A DNA stretch of 27,626 bases, from positions 1 through 27,626 of the forward strand of contig SXKQ01000025.1 of the NCBI GenBank assembly GCA_005778045.1. Direction: 5' to 3'. Below, piece after piece: positions 6,713-14,576 of the stretch. Position 1 is the first letter of the stretch, and every line of letters starts with the position of its first letter. Origin of the DNA: Planctomycetia bacterium (GTDB lineage: Bacteria > Planctomycetota > UBA1135 > GCA-002686595). Under the pieces are notes generated by a model. The model searched no databases and was not told where the DNA came from. It worked only from the letters and a program-made list of their open reading frames with translations. Made by a program: the position numbers and the translations under genes.

Positions 6713-9271
6713 TCACTTGCCCGCTTGCTGGCGCTGCAGGCGCTTGCGGTACTTGTCCGCGAGCTCCGTCTGGCGGTTCGACATGCTCTGCTGCACGCCG
6801 TCGATGAACACGTAGTCCACCTGCGTACCCGTGTCGAGGATATCGCCGTTGGTGATGACCACGTCGCCGAGCTTGCCGGGCGCGAGGCTCCCGAGCTCCT
6901 GCTCTAGGCCGAGCATGCGCGCTGCGTAGAGCGTCACGCTGCGCAGAGCCTCGTCCCTCGGCAAGCCGAACGAAGCGGCCATCGCAGCATGGAATCCGAC
7001 GTTGCGCACGTTCTCGTCTTCGCCGGAGCTCACTGCGAACTGCACACCCGCGCGGTGCAGCACCGCAGGGTTCGCGTAGACCGCGTCGTACGGATCGAAG
7101 TCGCTCGAGGGCAGCACGAGCGTGCCTGCCACGACAACCGGGATCTTCGCTGCGGCGAGCTCGTCGGCCACCTTCCAGCCTTCGCGCGCCCCGAAGATCA
7201 CGGCGTCGAGCTTCTGCTCGGCGATCCATTTGACGGCGTAGAGCAGCGTCTGCGCGCCATCCGCGTGCACGGCGACCTTCTTCTGCCCGAGCGCGAACGG
7301 TGCCAGCGCTTCCATGCGCACGTCGTAGTCGGGACGCGGCGAGCCCTTGGAGATCGACTCGTCGAGGAGCCGCGAGTACTCGCGCGCCGCCGCGAGCTGC
7401 TTCCCGATTTCCTTCAGGATCTCGGGCTCCTTCTTCTCCTTCGCCGTGTTGCTCACGCCGGGGAACGAGAGGTGCAGCATGTCACGGTCGACCTGCAGCA
7501 ACTCCTCCCACGTGTCGCCCGATAGGCGAATCACGCATGACTGGCCCATCCACGGCCCGCCGCCCTGCGGCGACGACTGCGCGCGCGTGACGCCGTTGAA
7601 GCGCGTGACGCCGATGTGCACCGACTCCGCGTTGAGCGAGGCCGAAGCGCGGATGTCCGGCTGGCTGCCGCCGATCTCGGACGTATCGACGGTCGCTTGC
7701 ACCGAGCCGATCTCGAACAGGCCGAGGCGCGTGTCGAGCGCGATCAGGCCGGGCCACACGTGCTTGCCCGTCGCGACGACGACGCGCGCACCCGCCGGGA
7801 CCGCGATGCCCGCGCCCATGGCGACGATGCGGCCGCCCTGCATCACGAGCGTGCCGTTCTCGATCACGCCCGAGGTCACCGGATGCAGCGTGCCGCCGAC
7901 GATGGCCACCGTAGGGCCGCCGGTGGCGCTCCACTCGACACCCGCTTCCTTGCGCGGCTCGACGAGTTCTGTGAGCGGCGCAGGCCGCGCGTCGAGCTCG
8001 AACGCGTCGCGGCGCATGAACTCGAGCTCCCCGTCGACCATGGTCCACTCGACGCGCGAGTACGCGCTCAAGGGATCGCCAGTGTGCAAGGCGAGGTCCG
8101 CGTCCTTGCCGACCTCGATCGAGCCCGTGTGCTCCTCGAGCGCGAGCTGCTTCGCGACGTTGAGCGTCACGAGCTGCAGCGAGCGCACCGGGTCGAGGCC
8201 GCCGTAGCGCATCGACTTGCCCGCATCGCTGAAGAGGTGCCGCACGAGCTCGTCGGAGTCGGAGTTGATCGTCGTGACCGCGCCGGCCTCGACCATCATC
8301 GCAGGACTGAAGGGCACCGCGTCGTAAGCCTCGATCTTGTAGGCCCACCAGTCGCTGAAGCTCGACGGTCCGGCGCCGTGCTGCGCGATCTCGTGGGCTA
8401 CCTTGTAGCCCTCGAGCACGTGCTGCAGGGTCTTCACGCGGAAGCCGTTCTGCTCAGCAACGCGCAGGAGCATCAGGATCTCATCGGCGCGATAGCAGTG
8501 GCTGTGAACGTCGACCTGCTTCTCGAGGATCCCGACGAGCACGTCGAGCCGCACGTCCTTGCGCGGCGGCGGCGGGTCCTCCCCGCGCGCCTTGGCGGCA
8601 TCGAACGCCTTCCATTCGGCCTGGTACTCGCGCGCCCGCGTGAACGCGCGCACGAGCAACGCCTCGACGCCCATGCGCGACGCCGGGAAGCGGCTCGAGT
8701 TCCCGCCGCCATTGGAGCGCTTCACGTTCTCGCCGAGCGCGAACTTGATGCCTTCCTTGGCGTCCTCGTTCTCGAGCTCGCCGAAGCTGCGGCCGTAGCG
8801 GAGCTTGATGACCGCGTGGCGGCCACCGATCGTGTTGGCGGAGCCGTGCAGCAGGCGCGCGCCGGTGACGCCGCCCGCGAGCGCGCGCCAGATCGTGAGA
8901 TCCTCGGCGTCGACCGCGTCGCTGATGTCGCACTCGCCCGTGATCGAGTACGTGCCCTCGTTCACGCCGCGCGAGATCGCCATGTGCGAGTGGCAGTCGA
9001 TCACGCCCGGCGAGAGGTGCATGCCCTTGCCGTCGATCTCGAGCGTGCCCGCCGGCGCCTCGACCCTGCCGACCGCCGCGATCTTGCCGGCCTTGACGTA
9101 GACGTCGCCCGCGAAGGCTGGCGCCACGGCCGTGTGGATCGTGACGTTGCGGATCACGCATGAACGGCCGGTCTGGAGCGCGGGCTTGCGCTGCGCGTCC
9201 GTCTCGAACGGATGGTCGCCCGCGGCCGCGAGGGGCGCGAGCAGGAGCGCCGCGAGGGCGAGTTTCAGCAT
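6713..9271 (-). CDS. Secreted tandem amidohydrolase (active domain plus degenerate second domain)
   Basis: This 852-residue exported protein begins with a signal peptide (MLKLALAALLLAPLAAAG). The first amidohydrolase domain (about 35-430) has the metal site: IDCHSHMA (His94, His96), VDVHSH (about 256-258), TLQHVLEG (His284) and a late aspartate in NSDSDE. A second domain (about 440-830) starts with the usual beta-sandwich (VAIVGGTLHPV) but has GLIALDTRLGLFEIG where the HxH should be, so it is probably not catalytic. It ends with an LGSLAPGKLGDVVI segment typical of imidazolonepropionase-like members. The start chosen is ATG 9271, which begins the signal peptide, 4 nt after the upstream gene's stop. 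The substrate is unknown; a cyclic amide or peptide is possible. Confidence 0.85.
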   Translation of the reverse strand: MLKLALAALLLAPLAAAGDHPFETDAQRKPALQTGRSCVIRNVTIHTAVAPAFAGDVYVKAGKIAAVGRVEAPAGTLEIDGKGMHLSPGVIDCHSHMAISRGVNEGTYSITGECDISDAVDAEDLTIWRALAGGVTGARLLHGSANTIGGRHAVIKLRYGRSFGELENEDAKEGIKFALGENVKRSNGGGNSSRFPASRMGVEALLVRAFTRAREYQAEWKAFDAAKARGEDPPPPRKDVRLDVLVGILEKQVDVHSHCYRADEILMLLRVAEQNGFRVKTLQHVLEGYKVAHEIAQHGAGPSSFSDWWAYKIEAYDAVPFSPAMMVEAGAVTTINSDSDELVRHLFSDAGKSMRYGGLDPVRSLQLVTLNVAKQLALEEHTGSIEVGKDADLALHTGDPLSAYSRVEWTMVDGELEFMRRDAFELDARPAPLTELVEPRKEAGVEWSATGGPTVAIVGGTLHPVTSGVIENGTLVMQGGRIVAMGAGIAVPAGARVVVATGKHVWPGLIALDTRLGLFEIGSVQATVDTSEIGGSQPDIRASASLNAESVHIGVTRFNGVTRAQSSPQGGGPWMGQSCVIRLSGDTWEELLQVDRDMLHLSFPGVSNTAKEKKEPEILKEIGKQLAAAREYSRLLDESISKGSPRPDYDVRMEALAPFALGQKKVAVHADGAQTLLYAVKWIAEQKLDAVIFGAREGWKVADELAAAKIPVVVAGTLVLPSSDFDPYDAVYANPAVLHRAGVQFAVSSGEDENVRNVGFHAAMAASFGLPRDEALRSVTLYAARMLGLEQELGSLAPGKLGDVVITNGDILDTGTQVDYVFIDGVQQSMSNRQTELADKYRKRLQRQQAGK

Positions 9272-9275
9272 CGAA

Positions 9276-11192
9276 TTACTTGTGACCACAGCAGGCCTCC
9301 TCGCCTTCATACGCCGCTTCCTCTTCCAGCCACTTCGGCTTGCGCTCCCCGCTCACCTCGCTCGTCGTCTCGCCCCACGGCCCGCGCATCGTCGCGCTGC
9401 CGCGGAGCGTCCCCTCGTCGAGCTCGACCTTCCACTTCGCCGTGACCTCGGTGTCGCGCATCGTGTAGCTACCCTCGAGCACCAGCGTCTTGCCGACCAC
9501 CGTGCCCTTCACCTCCACCGTGCGCTCGCCGCGCTGGCCGGTCGTCACCAGCGTGCCCGTGACCTCGCCCTCGGGCGTCATCTTGAGCGTGAGCGTCGCC
9601 TTCTGCGCGCCTTGGTCACTCTTGGTCTCGCAGTCCCAGACGCCACTCGCGTCGACGCCCTCGTCAGGCTTGCCTTCGAGCTTCTCCTCGGGCTTGACGT
9701 CGAACTCGTGCGGGAAGCCGTCGACGAAGATCCACGCGACCTTGGCGTCCTTCGCGAACGGGCTCGCAGTCCACAGCGCGAGCGTCGCATCGAGTCCCGG
9801 CGCGATGGCGCCGAGGTGCTGCTTTGCGCCAAGCATCTGCGAGGCACTGCCCGTGAGCGCGGCGAGCGCTGCGTCCTTCGGCAGGCCGTTCTCGACGAGC
9901 GTGCGCACCTTCTTCAAGAGCTCGCCGCCGTTGCCGCTGCCCGAGCCGAATGCGAAGCGCACGCCGGCCTCATGAAGCTTGAGCGCGCAGTCGCGCCCTT
10001 CGACCCAGCGCGCGCGCTTCGCCTCGCGTACCGCGAGCGGCTCCTCGTACTCCCACTTCTTCTTCTCGTCGGCCTTCTTCTCGTCCTTCTTTTCCGCGGG
10101 CTTGTCCTCAGGCTTCGCTTCCTCGGCCTGCGGGGTCACCGGCTCGCCCTCGGGCTTGCTCGCGGGCTCGCTCTCGGCCGCCGCTGCGTCGGGCTGCTTC
10201 TCCTTCGCCTCACCCGTATCCTTCTTGGACTTCTTGTCCTTTTCATTGGGATCCTTCGGCTCGTCGCCCCATTGCAGCGTGAGCACCACGGGGATGTCGC
10301 GTGCCTTGAGCTCGGCCGCGGCCTTCCACGCCTCGCGCCCACCGACGATGCCGAGCTCGAATCCGAGCTCGTCGGCGAGCTTGATCCAGCGCTGGATGTC
10401 TTGCGCGCTGTCCGCCTCGCACATGACGCGCCGCTCACGCCGCACGAGCGAGCGCGCGGCCGCGAGCTCCGCATCGTGCGCCGGGCGCGGACCCGGACGG
10501 CCCTGCTCGTAGCGCTGCTCGAGCTCCGCATGGTGCGCGGCATCGAGGAAGAACTGGCGCAGCTGCGCGTGGTAGCCGATCAGCGTCGACGGATAGCCGG
10601 GGCCCGTCGCGCGAAACGTTGCGTGCGCGAACACGTCCGCGAGCAGGATGGAGTCGCGGGACGCTGCCTCGCGCGTCACGCACAGCGCACTCGTGCCCGC
10701 GAGCAGTTGGCCGGCAGGCGCGGCGAGCAGCGCTCCGAAGCCGCTCTCGCGCCACGGTGCCGACTTGTCCTTCGCGAGCGCGAAGACCTCTGCGGCGCGG
10801 AACGAGGGCTGGATGCCCTTGCGGTTGGCGACGCGCATGTCGATGTACACGTCCGACGCTTCCGAAGGCGGCACGTCCTGTTGCGCCACGGGCGTCGGCG
10901 TCTCGAACCCCGCCTGCGTGAAGGCGTCGACGAAGGCCGGCAGCGCGAGCATGCCGCGGCCGTCGATCAGGCGCGCGCCGGCGGGGAACTCCGCGGCGAC
11001 GTCGAGCACGCTCTCCATGCGGCCGTCGCGCAGGACGAGGGCGTGACGCGGCGCATCGGGGGCGTCGGCGAGGCGCACGTCGTGGAGGACGTGCAGCTGG
11101 GGACGGGGTGCGGCGTTCTGGGCCGACGCGGCCAGCGCGACGAGCGCGCTCGCGAGGGCGGCGGGCAGGAGGCCGGCAGGGAGACGGAGCAT
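9276..11192 (-). CDS. Secreted amidohydrolase-like protein without metal ligands, with Lys/Glu-rich linker
   Basis: This 638-residue exported protein starts with a signal peptide ending near AASAQNA. The body is amidohydrolase-like (LVLRDGRMESVLDV, ALPAFVDAFTQAG, GIVGGREAW, LGAIAPGLDATLALW), but the DxHxH motif is replaced by VDAFTQ (about 88-93) and no replacement ligand cluster is seen. A very charged low-complexity stretch (about 311-383: Lys, Glu, Pro, Ala) interrupts the barrel. A C-terminal domain (about 516-615) looks like a beta-rich unit (SGVWDCE, GTLVTTGQ, WKVELDEGTLRG), and the tail ends EEACCGHK. The ATG at 11192 has GAGGAG at about 11197-11202. The stop is 4 nt before the active amidohydrolase, so the two are probably an operon and may form a complex. 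Confidence 0.8.
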   Translation of the reverse strand: MLRLPAGLLPAALASALVALAASAQNAAPRPQLHVLHDVRLADAPDAPRHALVLRDGRMESVLDVAAEFPAGARLIDGRGMLALPAFVDAFTQAGFETPTPVAQQDVPPSEASDVYIDMRVANRKGIQPSFRAAEVFALAKDKSAPWRESGFGALLAAPAGQLLAGTSALCVTREAASRDSILLADVFAHATFRATGPGYPSTLIGYHAQLRQFFLDAAHHAELEQRYEQGRPGPRPAHDAELAAARSLVRRERRVMCEADSAQDIQRWIKLADELGFELGIVGGREAWKAAAELKARDIPVVLTLQWGDEPKDPNEKDKKSKKDTGEAKEKQPDAAAAESEPASKPEGEPVTPQAEEAKPEDKPAEKKDEKKADEKKKWEYEEPLAVREAKRARWVEGRDCALKLHEAGVRFAFGSGSGNGGELLKKVRTLVENGLPKDAALAALTGSASQMLGAKQHLGAIAPGLDATLALWTASPFAKDAKVAWIFVDGFPHEFDVKPEEKLEGKPDEGVDASGVWDCETKSDQGAQKATLTLKMTPEGEVTGTLVTTGQRGERTVEVKGTVVGKTLVLEGSYTMRDTEVTAKWKVELDEGTLRGSATMRGPWGETTSEVSGERKPKWLEEEAAYEGEEACCGHK

Positions 11193-11301
11193 GCGCTCTC
11201 CTCGGGGTAGGGCGGGGACGGACGCGGACGGAGCGCGGCATTGTGACCACGCCAAGCGGAGTTGGACACTCCCGACGCTGCACCGCCGGGCGCGGGCTCG
11301 C

Positions 11302-11307
11302 TACCCT
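11302..11307 (+). promoter_or_regulatory. Putative -10 element (TACCCT) of the EamA gene
   Basis: TACCCT ends 6 nt before the GTG start at 11314, which would place transcription start at or next to the start codon (leaderless). No Shine-Dalgarno is visible. No convincing -35 is seen at normal spacing. Confidence 0.4.
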
Positions 11308-11313
11308 CTGTTC

Positions 11314-12294
11314 GTGGACAGTTCCGTCAGCCCCGATCCCCGCCGCGCGCGCCGCGCGATCTTCGCGCTGCTCCTCGTCACGCTGCTGTGGGGCTTCACC
11401 TTCGTCTGGATGAAGCAGGCGAGCGAGGCGGGGCAGGCCGCATTCGGCGGCGAATCGCACCTCGCCGTCGTCACGCTGTTCATGAGCCTGCGCTTTGGAC
11501 TCGCGGCGCTGGTGCTGGGCGCCGTGCCCCGCGTGCGGGCGCGACTCGACGCCGAGGCCTGGCGCGGGGGCTTCTGGATCGGGATTGCGCTGCTCGGCGG
11601 ATTGCTGCTCCAGATGCTCGGTCTAAAAGGCGTCTCCCCGGCCGTGAGCGCCTTCCTGACCAGCCTGTACGTGCTGTTCACGGCCCTGATCAACACGGTT
11701 CGCCGCCGGGCACTCCCCCACCCGGCGCTGCTCCTCGGGGCCCTCCTCGCCACCCTCGGAGCGGCCTTCATCGGCGGCCCTCCGCATCTGAACTTCGATC
11801 TCGGCGAATGGCTCACGGTCGGCTGCGCGGTGGTGTTCGCGGTGCACATCCTCATCACCGACGCATGGACCAAGCGCTGCGACCCCATGGGCGCGACGTT
11901 GGCCTGCTTCGTGGTCGTCGCCGTCGGTTCGCTGGCCCTCCTGCCCGTGAGCATCCACCTGAGCCCGAGCGTGTCGGCCAGCTCGCTTCGCCAGGTCGCC
12001 GGGGACCCTGAATTCTGGGTGCCGATGGTGCTCTCCTCCTTGCTCGCGACCGTGCTCGCGCTGAGCCTGATGAACGTCTTCCAGCGCTACCTCGACCCCG
12101 TGCGGGCCGCCATCGTGTACGCGATCGAACCCCTCTGGGCCTCGCTGTCGAGCATCTGGATGGGCTTCGACGAGCCCACCGGCTGGCTGTACTTCGGCGG
12201 CTCCGCACTGCTCGCGGGCAACCTAATCGCCGAGCTCGGCCCCAAGCTCCTGCGCCGCGGCCCCCCGCTTCCACCGTTCTCACCGACAACCTAG
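11314..12294 (+). CDS. EamA/DMT-family inner-membrane transporter
   Basis: This 326-residue protein has about ten hydrophobic helices in two EamA repeats, the drug/metabolite transporter layout. The first repeat contains FALLLVTLLWGFTFVWMK (the typical WG..F helix), ASLRFG-like MSLRFGLAALVLG and GVSPAVSAFLTSLYVLFTAL. The second repeat contains a helix starting WLTVGCAVVFAVHILI and the C-terminal AAIVYAIEPLWASLSSIW, close to the classic EP-helix of the family. The substrate cannot be predicted. The GTG at 11314 is chosen because upstream in-frame codons read as noncoding and a -10 hexamer sits 6 nt before it. It ends with TAG, followed in frame by TGA four codons later. Confidence 0.9.
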   Translation: MDSSVSPDPRRARRAIFALLLVTLLWGFTFVWMKQASEAGQAAFGGESHLAVVTLFMSLRFGLAALVLGAVPRVRARLDAEAWRGGFWIGIALLGGLLLQMLGLKGVSPAVSAFLTSLYVLFTALINTVRRRALPHPALLLGALLATLGAAFIGGPPHLNFDLGEWLTVGCAVVFAVHILITDAWTKRCDPMGATLACFVVVAVGSLALLPVSIHLSPSVSASSLRQVAGDPEFWVPMVLSSLLATVLALSLMNVFQRYLDPVRAAIVYAIEPLWASLSSIWMGFDEPTGWLYFGGSALLAGNLIAELGPKLLRRGPPLPPFSPTT

Positions 12295-12305
12295 AAACCC
12301 GCTTC

Positions 12306-12315
12306 CTGACGTCAG
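12306..12315. promoter_or_regulatory. Perfect palindrome CTGACGTCAG, possible operator
   Basis: This 10-bp perfect palindrome lies 12 nt after the EamA stop and about 70 nt before the putative -10 of the DUF59 gene. It contains TGACGTCA. It could be a protein-binding site for the downstream gene or chance; the position is too far upstream for simple polymerase blocking. Confidence 0.25.
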
Positions 12316-12381
12316 CAGGGCCGTTTTCTCGGCAAAATCTCCAGCGCGCGTCAGATTCTTCCCCGCCCGCGCCGCGCCCGC

Positions 12382-12387
12382 TATGCT
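12382..12387 (+). promoter_or_regulatory. Putative -10 element (TATGCT) of the DUF59 gene
   Basis: TATGCT fits the TAnnnT -10 pattern and is the most AT-rich hexamer in a GC-rich stretch. It would give a 5' leader of about 20 nt before ATG 12414. No Shine-Dalgarno is seen in that leader. Confidence 0.4.
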
Positions 12388-12413
12388 CCGCTTCCCCGAG
12401 ACCGGGACACCCC

Positions 12414-12734
12414 ATGAGCGACACGATCACCGAAGCCGTCTTTACCCAGCTCCGTCAGGTCTTCGACCCGGAAATCCCGGTCAACATCGTCGACCTCGGC
12501 CTGATCTATGACGTCAAGGTCGACGGTCCGAAGTGCACGGTCACGATGACCCTGACCTCCCAGTCCTGCCCCGAGGCGAAGACCATCCCGGACTTCGTGA
12601 AGCGCCGTTGCAATACCGTGCAGGGCATCACGGAGACCGAGGTCGCGGTGGTCTGGGAGCCGCTCTGGACGCCGCAGCGCATCTCGGCAGAAGGCCGGAA
12701 GATGCTAGGCATTGACGAAGAAGCTGAGATGTAG
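12414..12734 (+). CDS. SufT/MIP18-like DUF59 protein, Fe-S cluster assembly or maturation
   Basis: This 106-residue single-domain protein belongs to the DUF59 (MIP18) family, whose bacterial members act in iron-sulfur cluster assembly or carrier functions. The family pattern is clear: DPEIPVNIVDLGLIYDV near the N-terminus, then VTMTLTSQSCPEAKTI with the conserved cysteine in the CP motif, then VWEPLWTPQRIS. A second cysteine is in VKRRCN. It may be a SufT-type or PaaD-like member; without suf or paa neighbours, SufT-like is the better guess. It stands alone between its own putative promoter and a hairpin-rich spacer, and ends with TAG. Confidence 0.9.
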   Translation: MSDTITEAVFTQLRQVFDPEIPVNIVDLGLIYDVKVDGPKCTVTMTLTSQSCPEAKTIPDFVKRRCNTVQGITETEVAVVWEPLWTPQRISAEGRKMLGIDEEAEM

Positions 12735-12785
12735 AAGGAGGTAGATGCCGGAGGGCGGCCTGGTCGCATCCCTTCTCTCTGGTGT

Positions 12786-12824
12786 CTGCGGGAGGCAGGC
12801 CACGTCGGACTGCCGGTCCCGCAG
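12786..12824 (+). terminator. Long hairpin after the DUF59 gene
   Basis: CTGCGGGAGGCAG (12786-12798) pairs with CTGCCGGTCCCGCAG (12810-12824), giving 13 base pairs with one 2-nt bulge and an 11-nt loop. It begins 51 nt after the DUF59 stop. There is no T-run, so it may be a terminator, a 3' stability element, or part of a structured RNA in this spacer. Confidence 0.5.
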
Positions 12825-12841
12825 GGAGGCATCCATGATGG

Positions 12842-12851
12842 CCCCCCCCCC
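12842..12851. repeat. C10 homopolymer in the 12735-12974 spacer
   Basis: Ten consecutive C residues lie in noncoding DNA between two hairpins. Such tracts slip during replication and in sequencing, so the true length is uncertain. Confidence 0.9.
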
Positions 12852-12907
12852 GGCTGAGAAGCGTACCCCGCTTCCGACCACGAGGACGCTTTGGCGGGTG
12901 GCATCGT

Positions 12908-12922
12908 GGCGCGAATCGCGCC
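12908..12922. other. Small GC hairpin (GGCGCG-AAT-CGCGCC)
   Basis: A perfect 6-bp stem with a 3-nt AAT loop lies 53 nt before the lipoprotein start. It directly precedes a second hairpin at 12929-12957. Confidence 0.45.
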
Positions 12923-12928
12923 GCTAGG

Positions 12929-12957
12929 CAGGACTGCGACCGGACCGCAGCGTCCTG
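12929..12957 (+). other. Hairpin just upstream of the lipoprotein gene
   Basis: CAGGACTGCG (12929-12938) pairs with CGCAGCGTCCTG (12946-12957), ten base pairs with a 2-nt bulge and a 7-nt loop. It ends 17 nt before the GTG start at 12975, and TACTCC (12965-12970) lies between. It could be a terminator for upstream transcripts or a leader structure. Confidence 0.45.
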
Positions 12958-12974
12958 GGCCCCATACTCCCGGG

Positions 12975-14576
12975 GTGGTGTCGCGCCCCTTCCTCGCCGC
13001 CCTGCTCGCGCTCGTCCCGGCCCTCGGCTGTGCCTCTGGGTCGCGCATGATCCGCCTGTCCCCATGGGGGGAGGGCGAGCCCTCCGCCGCGCGCACGAAC
13101 CTCTGGCCGCTGTACTACGCGGACGCCGACCACCGGGCGGTGCTGTGGCCGCTCGTGGACTGGGATGAGCAGGGCTCCGCCGTCCGGCCTCTGGTCGCCC
13201 GGGACGGCAACGACCTCGACGTGCTCTGGCCGCTCGCGCACGTCGAGCTCGACGACGGCAGCTTCTGGGCCCTCACCTGCTACTGCGACGCCGGCTCGAA
13301 GAGCTGGGGACTGGCGCCGCTCGTCGGCTGGGGCGAGGTGCGCTTCGTCGGACCGGTGTGGTGGATGGGATCTGGAGCGGGCCACGGCCTGTTCCCGCTG
13401 TACTGGAGCTCCCCCGAGCGCGACGTGACGTTGGTCGCGCCCCTGTACTGGGACTTCGGAGACAGCGTCGCCATTGCGCCCCTGTGGTGGCACAGCCGCA
13501 CGAGTGACTCGCAGGTCCTGTTCCCCATCTGGTGGAAGTTCACGACCGCGGACGGCGCGCGCTCGACGCGTACCCTGTTCCCGCTCTGGCAGCGGCGCGA
13601 CGACGGCGCCGAGCATCACGTCATCACGCCGCTCGGCGGACGCGGCTGGAGCGACGATGGATCGAGCGAGTTCACCAACGTGCTCGGGCCGGTCTACCAC
13701 TCAAGCCGCAAGGGCGACCAGCAGAGCTGCACCTCCGTCGCCTGGCCGATCTTCGCTTCCGAGCGCGAGGGCGCGCATGAGTCCGTGCGCCTGTTGCCGC
13801 TCTGGGCGCGCGAGACCGACCCGACGCACAAGCTCGAAGAGACGGAGGTACTGCTCGGCCTCGGGCGCGTGCGAGAGGATGAGCAGGGTCGCTCATGGCG
13901 TGCGGTGCCCTTCGCTTCGGTCGCTTCGAGCGAGGCGCACACCTCGCTGCTCGACCGCGCGACGCTCTACAGCAGCGTCGAGGAACCGGCTCGCTCGACG
14001 ACGACGCTCGGCGGCAGCCTGCTGCTGCATCTCGAACGCAGCGACCCCGACGCGCAAGGCGAGTTCCACTCGTGGAGCGCGCTCGTGAGCTGGCTCGTGC
14101 ACGCAAGCCACGACAGCACCCCCGTCGTCAGCGAGGCGCTGCAGGAATGGCACGCGAAACAGGCGCCTGACAGCGTGCTCGTCCGCGACTCCGGAGGACT
14201 GCTCTTCGACTGGTTCCTGTGGGAATCCACGCTGCTCGTGGAACCCGAGAAGGCCCCGCGGACGATCGCCCACCATCGCCGCGTGCCGCTGCTGTGGGAG
14301 TCCGACCGCACGACGTCCGGGTCGGAGTGGGATGCGCTGCTGTGGTGCCTGCACTCGACCCGCGGCGAAGAGGAGCGTCGTTTCGTGGCCGGCTGGGGCC
14401 TGTATCGCTGCGTCGAACGCGGCGAGCGCACGACGCGCGACATCTTCCCGTTCATGACGTGGGACGAGAGCCCCGACGAGAGTCGCTTCTCATTCCTCGG
14501 TCGCGTGCTCGACCTGCGCCGAAACGGCGAGCGTCGCAGCGGGCACGTGCTGTTCGTGCCCTTTGGCGCGGACTAG
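12975..14576 (+). CDS. Putative lipoprotein made of repeated LWPL/PLYW-type motifs
   Basis: I do not recognise a named family. The 533-residue product begins with a lipoprotein-like signal (hydrophobic LAALLALVPALGC, Cys19 as the likely lipidated residue) if it starts at GTG 12975 or 12978. The mature part is an irregular repeat with period about 15-25 residues built on Leu/Phe-Trp/Phe-Pro-Leu/Ile followed by aromatic Tyr/Trp: LWPLYY, LWPLVDW, LWPLAH, LFPLYW, VAPLYW, IAPLWW, LFPIWW, LFPLWQ, LGPVYH, AWPIF and LLPLWA within the first half, with looser copies (VPLLWE, IFPFMTW, LFVPFG) to the end. Acidic and small residues separate the motifs, suggesting a beta-sheet or propeller-like exported protein. 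It is convergent with the glycosyltransferase, and both stops use the same CTAG. Confidence 0.75.
   Translation: MVSRPFLAALLALVPALGCASGSRMIRLSPWGEGEPSAARTNLWPLYYADADHRAVLWPLVDWDEQGSAVRPLVARDGNDLDVLWPLAHVELDDGSFWALTCYCDAGSKSWGLAPLVGWGEVRFVGPVWWMGSGAGHGLFPLYWSSPERDVTLVAPLYWDFGDSVAIAPLWWHSRTSDSQVLFPIWWKFTTADGARSTRTLFPLWQRRDDGAEHHVITPLGGRGWSDDGSSEFTNVLGPVYHSSRKGDQQSCTSVAWPIFASEREGAHESVRLLPLWARETDPTHKLEETEVLLGLGRVREDEQGRSWRAVPFASVASSEAHTSLLDRATLYSSVEEPARSTTTLGGSLLLHLERSDPDAQGEFHSWSALVSWLVHASHDSTPVVSEALQEWHAKQAPDSVLVRDSGGLLFDWFLWESTLLVEPEKAPRTIAHHRRVPLLWESDRTTSGSEWDALLWCLHSTRGEEERRFVAGWGLYRCVERGERTTRDIFPFMTWDESPDESRFSFLGRVLDLRRNGERRSGHVLFVPFGAD

Noticed and set aside
7616..9163. A 515-codon plus-strand open frame opposite the 852-residue amidohydrolase
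   Set aside because: Antisense shadow of a gene with clear signal peptide and metal motifs; it has no recognisable motif.
9132..11210. A 692-codon plus-strand open frame opposite the amidohydrolase-like genes
   Set aside because: It lies antisense to two well-supported exported proteins and its translation is Arg/Leu/Ala-rich without any domain; it is a by-product of GC-rich codon bias.
12292..12309. Readthrough of the EamA TAG stop
   Set aside because: An in-frame TGA follows after only four codons, so readthrough would add almost nothing and gives no support for recoding.
12735..12974. Short open frames (60 codons) in the spacer, for example 12745-12927
   Set aside because: They overlap the hairpins, lack a ribosome site and have no protein-like composition.
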